Below are positions 1 to 7,142 of a stretch of 43,401 bases of DNA, piece by piece. This DNA comes from an uncultured Methanobrevibacter sp. (lineage in GTDB: Archaea > Methanobacteriota > Methanobacteria > Methanobacteriales > Methanobacteriaceae). The stretch lies in the NCBI GenBank assembly GCA_902771225.1, contig CACXWH010000025.1, forward strand, positions 1 through 43,401, in the 5' to 3' direction. The position numbers were made by a program, and so were the translations under genes. Each line of letters begins with the position of its first letter. The first letter of the stretch is position 1. The notes under the pieces were generated by a model, which did no database searches, was not told the DNA's origin, and saw only the letters and a list, made by a program, of their open reading frames with translations.

Positions 1-453
1 CTTATAGCTTCCATTCACAATCTTTGGATAAACATATTTGTATGCTAGATTTTGTCCGTTCTGTCTTCCGGGGTCACTTTGATCTGAATAACCTTCTCCA
101 TAATGGCCAACATCCTTTGTTACATTAATTATGTAGATATCGTAGTTGTAATTAAGATTGGATGTTTTTGGAAGTATGTTGACCAATGTTTCATGGACTT
201 CATGTTCCAGAGGATGGACTCCGACAACATAGGCTATTTTTTCACCGTTTGGATTTCCAACATTTCTTATGACTTCAACAGTGCCAGGATCATCTGATGA
301 ATTTGAAATTATTTCTCTGGAAGTTGCATTGCTGCTTGATATTATTGTATTATCACTATTGCTGCTGGTAAATACTTGTGTACCAACGAGAATTATTCCA
401 ATGCATAAAATGACAAGTAATATGGCTATTATTACATCATATTTGTTTTTCAT
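1..453 (-). CDS. Membrane-anchored extracytoplasmic protein, partial (C-terminus outside window)
   Basis: I do not recognise this gene with certainty. Reading leftward from the ATG at 453-451 gives an open frame of 151 codons that runs off the window edge. A TAGGAG ribosome binding site lies just upstream. The protein begins MKNKYDVIIAILLVILCIGI, a short basic start plus one membrane segment (about residues 5-27). A Ser/Asn-rich linker follows, then a globular part. That part contains VVGVHPLEHEVHE (about residues 76-88) and a Gly/Asp-rich stretch ending QSDPGRQNG. The HxxE (HPLE) after a hydrophobic strand recalls the zinc-binding start of M14-type carboxypeptidases, but this is only a resemblance. 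The gene is divergent from pyrG. The protein probably sits outside the membrane. Confidence 0.7.
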   Translation of the reverse strand, partial: MKNKYDVIIAILLVILCIGIILVGTQVFTSSNSDNTIISSSNATSREIISNSSDDPGTVEVIRNVGNPNGEKIAYVVGVHPLEHEVHETLVNILPKTSNLNYNYDIYIINVTKDVGHYGEGYSDQSDPGRQNGQNLAYKYVYPKIVNGSYK

Positions 454-546
454 TTATGAATTCTCCTAAAACTTTAATGTAATATTTTTGTAATTGTATA
501 TTTTATATATTATAAAATACTATATTTATAATATTGATAATTACTA

Positions 547-2163
547 ATGGAGAGGATTTTTCTGACAAAATATATCATTATTACTGGCGGAGTTGTTAGT
601 TCTATTGGTAAAGGAATTACTTCCGCATCTATGGGTAGAATTTTAAGATCTTATGGTTTAAAAGTATCTGCTATTAAAATAGACCCTTATTTAAACTGGG
701 ATTCAGGAACACTCAATCCTTACCAGCATGGTGAAGTTTTTGTTACCAGTGATGGGATGGAAACAGATTTGGATTTAGGTCATTACGAAAGATTTTTGGA
801 TGTTGAACTTGAAGGTTTCTGTAATATTACCACGGGCAAAGTTTATGAATCAGTTATTAAAAAAGAAAGAAAAGGAGGATACTTGGGTGAATGTGTACAG
901 GTGATTCCTCATATTACTAATCGTATTAAGGAAATGATTAGGGAAACTTCTGAAAAAAAGGATTATGATGTTGTTTTAATTGAACTCGGTGGTACTGTTG
1001 GGGACATTGAAAGTCAACCGTTTTTGGAAGCTTTAAGACAATTGCGTAATGAAGAAGGTTCTAAAAATGTCATGTTCGTTCATGTTACTTTCATTCCTTA
1101 CTTAAATGCTGCCGGTGAGTTTAAAACTAAACCTACTCAACATTCCACTAAAGAATTGAGGAGTATGGGTATCAATCCTGATGTTATTGTCTGCAGGTCA
1201 CAGGTACACATTGATGATGCTCTTTTAGCCAAAGTCGCTCATTTCTGTGATGTCGATGTTAATGCTGTTGTCAATACTCCTGATGCGGGTTCTATTTATG
1301 AGGTTCCATTAGTTTTAGAAGAAAAAAATATTGGTGAATTAATCGTCAATAGGATTGGTTTGGATATCAAAGCTGATTCTTCTAAATTAGATGATTGGGC
1401 TAAAGTTGTTGATTCGTTAAAAATTAAAGATCCTAGTGTAACTATTGGTATTGTCGGAAAATATGTAGAATTAGAGGATGCTTACATTAGTATTAGAGAA
1501 TCTCTTCAGCATGCAGCTGCCAACATTGGTGTTAAAGCAAATATTGAATATTTAAGTTCTGATGTTGAAAAACTTGATGAAAATATTTTAAAAAGTTTTG
1601 ATGGTATTTTAATTCCTGGAGGATTCGGTGAACGTGGATTTGAAGGAAAACTAGATGCTGTTGATTATGCTATTGAAAATAATGTTCCTTTGTTTGGTAT
1701 TTGTTTAGGTATGCAGTCAATGGTTACTCAATTTGCAAGACGTAATGGTTATTCTGATGCTAACAGTTCCGAATTTGATGATAATTTGGCTTATCCAGTT
1801 ATTGATATGATGGAAGAACAAAAGAAAATCAAAAATATGGGCGGAACTATGCGTTTAGGTTCTTATGATTGTAAAATTGTTAAAGACACTAAGACTTATG
1901 AAGCTTATGGTGAAGTTGATATAGAAGAACGTCACAGACATAGGTATGAGTTTAACAATGATTATAGAAAAGAACTTCAGGATAAAGGTTTAATTATTTC
2001 AGGTACCAGTCCAGATGATTTCTTAGTTGAAATTATTGAAATTCCAAATCATCCTTGGGCTATAGGTTGTCAATTCCATCCGGAATTCAAATCAAGGCCT
2101 GATAGGCCACATCCATTATTCAAATCATTTTTAGAAGCTATTTATGAGTATTCTAAAAATTAA
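547..2163 (+). CDS. pyrG: CTP synthase (glutamine hydrolysing)
   Basis: The enzyme converts UTP to CTP using ATP and ammonia from glutamine, the last step of pyrimidine nucleotide synthesis, in the cytoplasm. The N-terminal synthase domain starts with the P-loop region ITGGVVSSIGKGITSAS and continues to about residue 270 (KIDPYLN, HGEVFVTSDG, DLGHYERF). The C-terminal class I glutamine amidotransferase domain has GGFGERG, the nucleophile Cys386 in GICLGMQSM, and the HPEF catalytic His/Glu. At 538 aa it has the usual length. The start is uncertain: the ATG at 547 overlaps a GGAGAGG (549-555) that would be well placed for a CTG at 562-564, giving an N-terminus of (M)TKYIIITGG closer to the family norm. 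A T-rich tract after the stop (from 2164) is a likely archaeal terminator. Confidence 0.97.
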   Translation: MERIFLTKYIIITGGVVSSIGKGITSASMGRILRSYGLKVSAIKIDPYLNWDSGTLNPYQHGEVFVTSDGMETDLDLGHYERFLDVELEGFCNITTGKVYESVIKKERKGGYLGECVQVIPHITNRIKEMIRETSEKKDYDVVLIELGGTVGDIESQPFLEALRQLRNEEGSKNVMFVHVTFIPYLNAAGEFKTKPTQHSTKELRSMGINPDVIVCRSQVHIDDALLAKVAHFCDVDVNAVVNTPDAGSIYEVPLVLEEKNIGELIVNRIGLDIKADSSKLDDWAKVVDSLKIKDPSVTIGIVGKYVELEDAYISIRESLQHAAANIGVKANIEYLSSDVEKLDENILKSFDGILIPGGFGERGFEGKLDAVDYAIENNVPLFGICLGMQSMVTQFARRNGYSDANSSEFDDNLAYPVIDMMEEQKKIKNMGGTMRLGSYDCKIVKDTKTYEAYGEVDIEERHRHRYEFNNDYRKELQDKGLIISGTSPDDFLVEIIEIPNHPWAIGCQFHPEFKSRPDRPHPLFKSFLEAIYEYSKN

Positions 2164-2277
2164 TTTTTTTTACTTTTTTATTTTATATAACTGCTCCATA
2201 TAATTTTACCTTTTCATTGTTTATAACCGGATTAATTTCTATCTAATTAATATACTACTTTTTTAAAAGTTTTAAAC

Positions 2278-3147
2278 ATGATTTTAGATGGTATTTATTT
2301 AATTCAGATAATTATTACTTTAATTTTTTCTATCGTTTTTTGTTTTTATGATATTAAAAAGGGGTTTCTTCCAAACAGATTAAATTATATTTTGGCAGCT
2401 TTTGGTTTTGCTTCAAATTTAATTTTAACAATAATAACAAGTAACATTAAATTCATTTTCTTTTCAATTATTTCATATTCTATAACATATGTTGTAACTT
2501 TAATGTTATGGCAATTAAATATATGGGGTGGTGGTGATGTAAAATTATTCTCATCAATTGCAGCAGTTATACCGTTTGGCATAAATATGCCCTTTTTGAA
2601 TAATTCTCCTTTACTGTCATTCTATCCCTTTTCTTTTACAGTAATGTTAAACAGTATATTGGTTTCATTTCCATTTTTAATTATATTGTTAATTTATTTA
2701 ATAAATAAAAATAATGTTTTTGACGAAAATATTGAAGTATTTAAAGGATTTTTCAATTATAAAAGCTTAAAACTATTAATGGATTCAAGTTTTAACAAAC
2801 ACATTAATGTTGCTGATTTAAAAGAAGGAATGATGATAAATAATTTTTATTTTGATAATGATTATGTTAAACAATTAATTGAAAGCAATAAAAAGACTAA
2901 TCTAAAAGTTTTTAAAAGTGATGATAATCTGTCAAAATATTATTTTAAAACGCTCACTGCTGGTGGAATAACAAAAGATGACATGTACTTACTTAAGATA
3001 ATGAATGCTCAAAAGATAATTTCAAATCAAATCTCAATAAAATTAGGTTTTCCATATGTTCCTGCGATATTGGTTGGATTAGTAATAGCTATTTTTTATG
3101 GGGATTTATCAATGTTAATTTTAAAAAATATAATTTTTGTGATTTAA
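2278..3147 (+). CDS. Archaeal prepilin/preflagellin peptidase (A24 family, EppA/FlaK-like)
   Basis: This is a membrane aspartic protease of the type that cleaves class III (type IV pilin-like) signal peptides at the inner face of the membrane. About six to eight hydrophobic segments are visible. The two catalytic-aspartate motifs are present: an Asp after the first membrane helix (FYDIKKGFLPNRL, about residue 24) and the GxGD-type motif GGGDVKLF (about residues 84-91). A hydrophilic insert of about 110 residues (about 140-250, including DLKEGMM) sits before the last membrane helix, as in the archaeal type II A24 C-terminal region. Its stop codon abuts the ATG of the next gene, which encodes a protein with a class III signal peptide, so enzyme and substrate appear to be co-transcribed. 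Confidence 0.85.
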   Translation: MILDGIYLIQIIITLIFSIVFCFYDIKKGFLPNRLNYILAAFGFASNLILTIITSNIKFIFFSIISYSITYVVTLMLWQLNIWGGGDVKLFSSIAAVIPFGINMPFLNNSPLLSFYPFSFTVMLNSILVSFPFLIILLIYLINKNNVFDENIEVFKGFFNYKSLKLLMDSSFNKHINVADLKEGMMINNFYFDNDYVKQLIESNKKTNLKVFKSDDNLSKYYFKTLTAGGITKDDMYLLKIMNAQKIISNQISIKLGFPYVPAILVGLVIAIFYGDLSMLILKNIIFVI

Positions 3148-3579
3148 ATGATTAATGAAGATAATGGTCAGGTTTCTTTAGAATATTTACTTATATTTGC
3201 AGTTTCAATTATACTTTTAATTGCATTTACATTACCTTTGGCTGAAATGGTTCTTGAAAATTCGATGGATGTATCAAATAGTTTAAATGTCAAGGCTGAA
3301 CTTTCAAAATTATCCAATGCAATAAGCTTGGTTTATTCTGAAGGTCAGGGATCAAAACAAACTGTTTATTTGACTTTAGATGAACCTATCAATGTTAAAA
3401 TATCAAATTCATATCTATCTTCAAGTTATAAGTTGAATGATGGAAAATATAAAGATTTTAAATTAAACTATAACTCTAATCTTAATAGGGGAAGTTTATT
3501 TTTGGATAAAGGTGAAAATAAAATTATTGTGGAATGGCCAGTAAATGATGAAAAAATGATAATCTATAAGAAATATTAA
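3148..3579 (+). CDS. Class III signal peptide (type IV pilin-like) protein
   Basis: A 143-aa protein whose N-terminus MINEDNGQVSLEYLLIF is a textbook archaeal class III signal peptide. A short charged leader is followed by the QxSxExxxL motif (Q8-V-S-L-E-Y-L-L) and a hydrophobic helix to about residue 31. The remainder is hydrophilic, beta-rich and without cysteine. It is probably a minor pilin or pseudopilin assembled into a surface filament after cleavage before Gln8. The ATG follows directly after the stop of the upstream prepilin peptidase with no gap, so translational coupling is likely. The filament type (pilus, adhesive fibre or surface complex) cannot be told from sequence. Confidence 0.85.
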   Translation: MINEDNGQVSLEYLLIFAVSIILLIAFTLPLAEMVLENSMDVSNSLNVKAELSKLSNAISLVYSEGQGSKQTVYLTLDEPINVKISNSYLSSSYKLNDGKYKDFKLNYNSNLNRGSLFLDKGENKIIVEWPVNDEKMIIYKKY

Positions 3580-3640
3580 TAGAAACTTATAATAGTAATT
3601 AGGTAGATAGTTAACCATATTTAATTAATGAGTGGATTAA

Positions 3641-4444
3641 ATGGATATTATAATTACTATTGTTTATTTAGTTTTATTTATTATAATGATGGTATTCGTT
3701 TTTTCAATAGCTATGCTAAAACCGTTCATGTCAAAAAAAGAGATGCTTTTAATATTGGGTGTTGGTTTTTTCATTGGTGCATTGGGAGGAGCGTTTTTCT
3801 TAACGCCTATTTATTCGGATGTGCCTGAAGTTGCGACTGCTATTGAAAAAGTTACTCCTGGTAATCAGGAGACTTTATATTTGGATTTATCATCATCTAC
3901 AGATATTAATAAAATGAGAAGTGATTTGTCTAAAATTGAAGGTTTTAAAAGTTTGGAAGAAACTGGGGTTACTATTCCTCTGTGGTCATTTAACGATCGG
4001 GAATATGAATTTTTCAATAGTTCTATACCAAATATGGATCCTCATTTTCAAAATTATACAATTAACAAAACTGAAGGGACGATTTACATTGCATTGAATA
4101 ATTATTCGTCATCTGATGCTCTAAAAACGTTTTCAGCTTGGTATAAAGATAATTTTGATGGACCAATTAATTATGCGCAGGTTCATGCTAAGATAGTCAT
4201 ATCCTCTTCAGCTTATGACCAAGTTAAATCTCAATTACTTACAAAAGGTGTTGTTCCATCCAGTATGGAAGGTTCTATTCAGGATAGTGTTGATCATTCC
4301 AATACTACTATGGTTTCAAATACTCAGTTTGTAATTGTCTGCGGTGGTATTGGAGTTCTTGTTGCTGTTTTAGGTCTTTTTTATGAATCAGTTGTTGTTG
4401 GTAAAAGAAGATTTAATAGATTCTTACGTAAAAAGAAAAGATAA
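3641..4444 (+). CDS. Conserved-looking membrane protein with extracytoplasmic domain, function unknown
   Basis: I do not recognise a family. The 267-aa product has two N-terminal membrane segments (about residues 4-26 and 36-57), a soluble region of about 165 residues with Asn-x-Ser/Thr sites, a further membrane helix (about 228-250) and a very basic tail (KRRFNRFLRKKKR). Topology suggests that the middle domain faces outward and the tail is cytoplasmic. The soluble domain contains ALNNYSSSDALKTFSAWYKDNF and is mixed alpha/beta in appearance. The gene lies between the pilin-like gene and the Dph6-like gene, with only 5 bases separating it from the latter. The ribosome binding site is weak (GAGTGGATTAA). 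Confidence 0.75.
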   Translation: MDIIITIVYLVLFIIMMVFVFSIAMLKPFMSKKEMLLILGVGFFIGALGGAFFLTPIYSDVPEVATAIEKVTPGNQETLYLDLSSSTDINKMRSDLSKIEGFKSLEETGVTIPLWSFNDREYEFFNSSIPNMDPHFQNYTINKTEGTIYIALNNYSSSDALKTFSAWYKDNFDGPINYAQVHAKIVISSSAYDQVKSQLLTKGVVPSSMEGSIQDSVDHSNTTMVSNTQFVIVCGGIGVLVAVLGLFYESVVVGKRRFNRFLRKKKR

Positions 4445-4449
4445 ATAAT

Positions 4450-5130
4450 ATGAAAGTTGCAGTATTATTTTCTGGTGGTAAAGACAGTACTATGGCTGTT
4501 TATAATGCTTTAGAAAATGGTGAGGATGTTAAATATTTGCTTTCTATGAAATCTGCTAATGATGAATCATATATGTTTCATGTCCCTAACATCCACCTCA
4601 CTGATTTACAATCAGAAGCAATGGATATTCCCATAATTAGTGTTGAAACTGATGGGATAAAAGAAAAGGAACTTGATGATTTGAAAGTGGGCTTTGAAAA
4701 GTTGAAATCTTTAGGGATAGAAGCCATATACACTGGTGCACTTTATTCCACTTATCAAAAATCAAGAATTGAAAAATTGGCTGATGAAGTTGGTTTAAAG
4801 GCAATTTCTCCTTATTGGCATGTAAATGAATTGGATTATATGCGAACGATTGTATCTCTTGGTTTTGATGTTATAATTAGTGGTGTTTCAGCATATGGCT
4901 TGGATGAAAAATGGTTAGGTCGAAAAATCGATGATGAATGCATTGATGATTTAATTAAGCTAAACGAAAAAATTGGCCTTAATCTTGCATTTGAAGGCGG
5001 TGAGGCCGAAACATTAGTTTTGGATGGCCCCATTTTTAAAAAAAGATTAAAAATCATTAAAGATAAAATTATATGGAATGTTGATAGCGGTTTATATATT
5101 ATTGAAGATGCTATATTAGAAGAAAAGTAA
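4450..5130 (+). CDS. Dph6-like diphthine--ammonia ligase / MJ0570-type PP-loop ATPase
   Basis: A PP-loop (adenylating) ATPase of the family that contains diphthine--ammonia ligase, the enzyme that amidates diphthine to diphthamide on elongation factor 2. The N-terminal VAVLFSGGKDSTMAVYNAL carries the SGGKDS loop (residues 8-13). The C-terminal part has the conserved GEGG-like segment AFEGGEAETLVLDGP and ISPYWH (about residues 120-125). The length of 226 aa is typical of the archaeal TIGR00289 group. Diphthamide is universal on archaeal EF2, which makes the role plausible, but family members are not all assayed. The gene converges with the next one and the two stop codons abut. Confidence 0.85.
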   Translation: MKVAVLFSGGKDSTMAVYNALENGEDVKYLLSMKSANDESYMFHVPNIHLTDLQSEAMDIPIISVETDGIKEKELDDLKVGFEKLKSLGIEAIYTGALYSTYQKSRIEKLADEVGLKAISPYWHVNELDYMRTIVSLGFDVIISGVSAYGLDEKWLGRKIDDECIDDLIKLNEKIGLNLAFEGGEAETLVLDGPIFKKRLKIIKDKIIWNVDSGLYIIEDAILEEK

Positions 5131-5670
5131 TTAAATATCACATTCTTCTAAAAACTTTGCTATTTCTTTTTTGCATGATTCAATATCACTTTCATTAATT
5201 ATCATTTTATCTGAAAGAGAAACGACATTTCCAATTCCAAAACCTAATTCATTTTGGTCTCTTTCAGCAAATACTTTGTAATCTGTTGTGTCATCTTCTC
5301 TTTGTCTTAATTTAATTCTTTCAAAGCGTAATTTTGGGTTTGCAAATATTGAAACAATAATGAAATTATCAAAATGTTCTTTAAATAACTCTACTTCGTC
5401 CTGGCTTCTAATGCCTTCTACAATTATGTCTGAGTCGAACCCTTCTGCTATGATTTTTTTGATTTCTTTTATTGTCAACTCAGCAACTATGTACGGTCCA
5501 TGCTCTTTTCTTAAGGTCTTAGCAGTTTCCTTTGATGGTTCGTTACGTTTTTTAGCTTCTTTTCGTATGATATCGCCCATACTAACTATAATTGATCCCC
5601 TTTCAGTTGCAACTTCAGAAACTAAACTTTTTCCAGCCCCGGCTAGTCCGGATACTCCTATTATTCTCAT
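5131..5670 (-). CDS. UPF0200-family P-loop kinase (dephospho-CoA kinase-like)
   Basis: A 179-aa nucleotide kinase-like protein. Residues 7-14 (GLAGAGKS) form a Walker A loop. VSMGDIIRKEAKKR is the lid or substrate-binding start seen in this family, and DIIVEGIRSQDEVELFKEHF is the second strand with conserved Glu-Gly-Ile-Arg. It resembles archaeal UPF0200 proteins, distantly related to adenylate kinase and dephospho-CoA kinase. The substrate is not established. Its start codon overlaps the stop of the phosphopantoate--beta-alanine ligase gene by 4 bases (ATGA), so the two are co-translated, which suggests a role in CoA or nucleotide metabolism. That role is an inference from context only. Confidence 0.85.
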   Translation of the reverse strand: MRIIGVSGLAGAGKSLVSEVATERGSIIVSMGDIIRKEAKKRNEPSKETAKTLRKEHGPYIVAELTIKEIKKIIAEGFDSDIIVEGIRSQDEVELFKEHFDNFIIVSIFANPKLRFERIKLRQREDDTTDYKVFAERDQNELGFGIGNVVSLSDKMIINESDIESCKKEIAKFLEECDI

Positions 5671-6413
5671 TTTACATCCTCTTTTATTTTAAATAATTCT
5701 AATGATTCTTTTAAATTGGTTTCATTGTCAAAATCTTTTATTATTTCTTTAAGCAGTTCTTTATCTTGTGATTCCAAATCTTTGGCGATTTTTGTCATAA
5801 ATGGGATTGCACGTACAACATTATCAACAATTGAAACATCAGACATTTTTGATGTTCTGGAAAGTGGATTTAAATCAATTGTGATTATATTTTTTCCACT
5901 TTTGGCTAATATTTCTGCTCTGTCACCATCTTCGAGAGGTACTAGTATTGTATCGGCACTATAAATTCCACTTTTACTTGCAGATGCTCTTGGATTTTTA
6001 ATTTCATTGATATACATTATTTCATCATCTAAAGACCCAAGTATCTCACTATATCCATGATTTTTGTATAATTCAGTTATTTTTTCAACTCTTTCATCAG
6101 TTCTATAAAACAGATTGATTTCGATTTTTGCATTTATTGCTTCTGCAAATTCAATAATTTCATCAATTACTAGAGCGGTTGTATTTCCATTAACAGAAAT
6201 CACAGGATTTTTTGATAAAATCATTAATGCCACTGTAACATACATTGCTCTTTTTGCAGGTGTTGTGGTTTTTTCTCCAAGCAAATAATCAAATGCTTCC
6301 CCCCTTCCATGAGCAATCATTGCTGAATCTGCAAGATAACCTTCTTTAGAAGCTTTTACAATTTTATCTCTTAATACTAAAGATTCATATCGTGGATGAG
6401 CTTTTGATAGCAT
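5667..6413 (-). CDS. 4-phosphopantoate--beta-alanine ligase (archaeal phosphopantothenate synthetase, DUF137)
   Basis: An ATP-dependent enzyme that joins 4-phosphopantoate to beta-alanine to give 4'-phosphopantothenate. It replaces bacterial PanC in archaeal CoA synthesis. Recognisable conserved segments are LSKAHPRYESL at the start, SAMIAHGRGEAFDYLLGE (about residues 30-47), NPVISVNGNTTAL (about 69-81), FYRTDERVEKI and IDLNPLSRTSKMSDVSIVDN (about 176-195). Its 248 aa is the usual family length. It is first in the kinase pair on the minus strand, and the start is set by a weak upstream GAGGTAAAAT. Cytoplasmic. Confidence 0.93.
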   Translation of the reverse strand: MLSKAHPRYESLVLRDKIVKASKEGYLADSAMIAHGRGEAFDYLLGEKTTTPAKRAMYVTVALMILSKNPVISVNGNTTALVIDEIIEFAEAINAKIEINLFYRTDERVEKITELYKNHGYSEILGSLDDEIMYINEIKNPRASASKSGIYSADTILVPLEDGDRAEILAKSGKNIITIDLNPLSRTSKMSDVSIVDNVVRAIPFMTKIAKDLESQDKELLKEIIKDFDNETNLKESLELFKIKEDVK

Positions 6414-6424
6414 ATTTTACCTCT

Positions 6425-6808
6425 TTATTTTAATTCGATATTCATTTGGGCTAAATAACCTAAAAATGATGTTATTATTAAGATTATTATTGACATTAAA
6501 ATAATATGATCTAGAAAATTTGAAAATAATATGTTTTTATTATGGAGGATTACGAAAAAGACCATATCCAGTATAATGTCAATTGCTATAAATAATATTC
6601 CAACCAGTATTCCTTCAACTAGTTCATCTTCATTTACATTTCGAATATAGATTATTCCAAAAAATCCAGTAACTATAATGATAATTAAAGGTAGGATTAA
6701 ATTGTTATATAGCATATTGTCCAATGTAAATACTTGAATAAGCATTGAAATCAAATATGTAAAAATCCATATTAATATTCCGCAAATTAGTCCTAATTTA
6801 ATTTTCAT
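6425..6808 (-). CDS. Small four-helix membrane protein, function unknown
   Basis: A 127-aa, very hydrophobic protein with four predicted membrane helices (about residues 5-27, 36-55, 66-90 and 101-122), separated by short loops, one of them acidic (RNVNEDELVEG). I do not recognise it. It resembles the many short lineage-specific membrane proteins of Methanobacteriales. It lies 11 bases upstream of the phosphopantoate ligase gene and may head that operon. Its AGAGGAT ribosome binding site is embedded in a perfect 9-bp inverted repeat that runs into the start codon (see the separate entry at 6807-6830). Confidence 0.75.
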   Translation of the reverse strand: MKIKLGLICGILIWIFTYLISMLIQVFTLDNMLYNNLILPLIIIIVTGFFGIIYIRNVNEDELVEGILVGILFIAIDIILDMVFFVILHNKNILFSNFLDHIILMSIIILIITSFLGYLAQMNIELK

Positions 6809-6830
6809 ATTAATCCTCTTAGATTAATAT
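6807..6830 (-). promoter_or_regulatory. Hairpin enclosing ribosome binding site and start codon
   Basis: On the minus strand the sequence reads ATATTAATC, loop TAAGAG, GATTAATAT, followed by the G of the start codon. This is a perfect 9-bp inverted repeat. The Shine-Dalgarno bases AGAGGAT lie in the loop and the 3' arm, and the AT of the ATG is the end of the stem. If transcribed, the hairpin would hide the start of the membrane protein gene. It could equally be a DNA operator for a dimeric repressor. Confidence 0.5.
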
Positions 6831-6931
6831 TATGTTTAAAAATTCATATAAAGTTTTCTTAAATTTTGTAAAAATTGTTTAGTATATTGTTTTTAAAGAT
6901 AATTATAAAAAAAGAAAGTATTTTTAAAATA

Positions 6932-7045
6932 TTAGATAGGTAATGGGCATTACCTATCTAAGTACTTGTTTAACAAGTTTTTTAGAGAAATGAATTTAAA
7001 GTTTGGCTGTTTTAATCTACATTTCTAAGCTACTTTTCAGTAGCT
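6932..7045. other. Intergenic segment with four nested or adjacent inverted repeats (possible structured RNA)
   Basis: Within 114 bases I see four pairings. (1) A 14-bp perfect inverted repeat, TTAGATAGGTAATG at 6932-6945 with its complement at 6948-6961. (2) ACTTGTT at 6964-6970 and AACAAGT at 6972-6978, followed by six T. (3) TTAGAGAAATG at 6982-6992 pairing with CATTTCTAA at 7020-7028, apart from a two-base bulge. (4) AGCTACT at 7028-7034 and AGTAGCT at 7039-7045 with a TTTC loop. No ORF of note covers it. It lies between the divergent genes at 6808 and 7143. A structured non-coding RNA, a miniature repeat element or stacked terminators are all possible. Confidence 0.55.
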
Positions 7046-7142
7046 AATATTATATTATTAATCTTTTAGTATATATAATTTTAGAAAAATTCAAGTTTGG
7101 TTTATTGATAATTTTTATATTTAAGTGATAATATATTATATA

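Noticed and set aside
103-469. Two short plus-strand frames opposite the first gene
   Set aside because: They are antisense to a minus-strand gene with a good ribosome binding site, signal anchor and normal composition.
6964-6983. Palindrome ACTTGTT-T-AACAAGT plus T6 as a simple terminator
   Set aside because: No plus-strand gene ends nearby for it to terminate, so it was treated as part of the structured segment instead.
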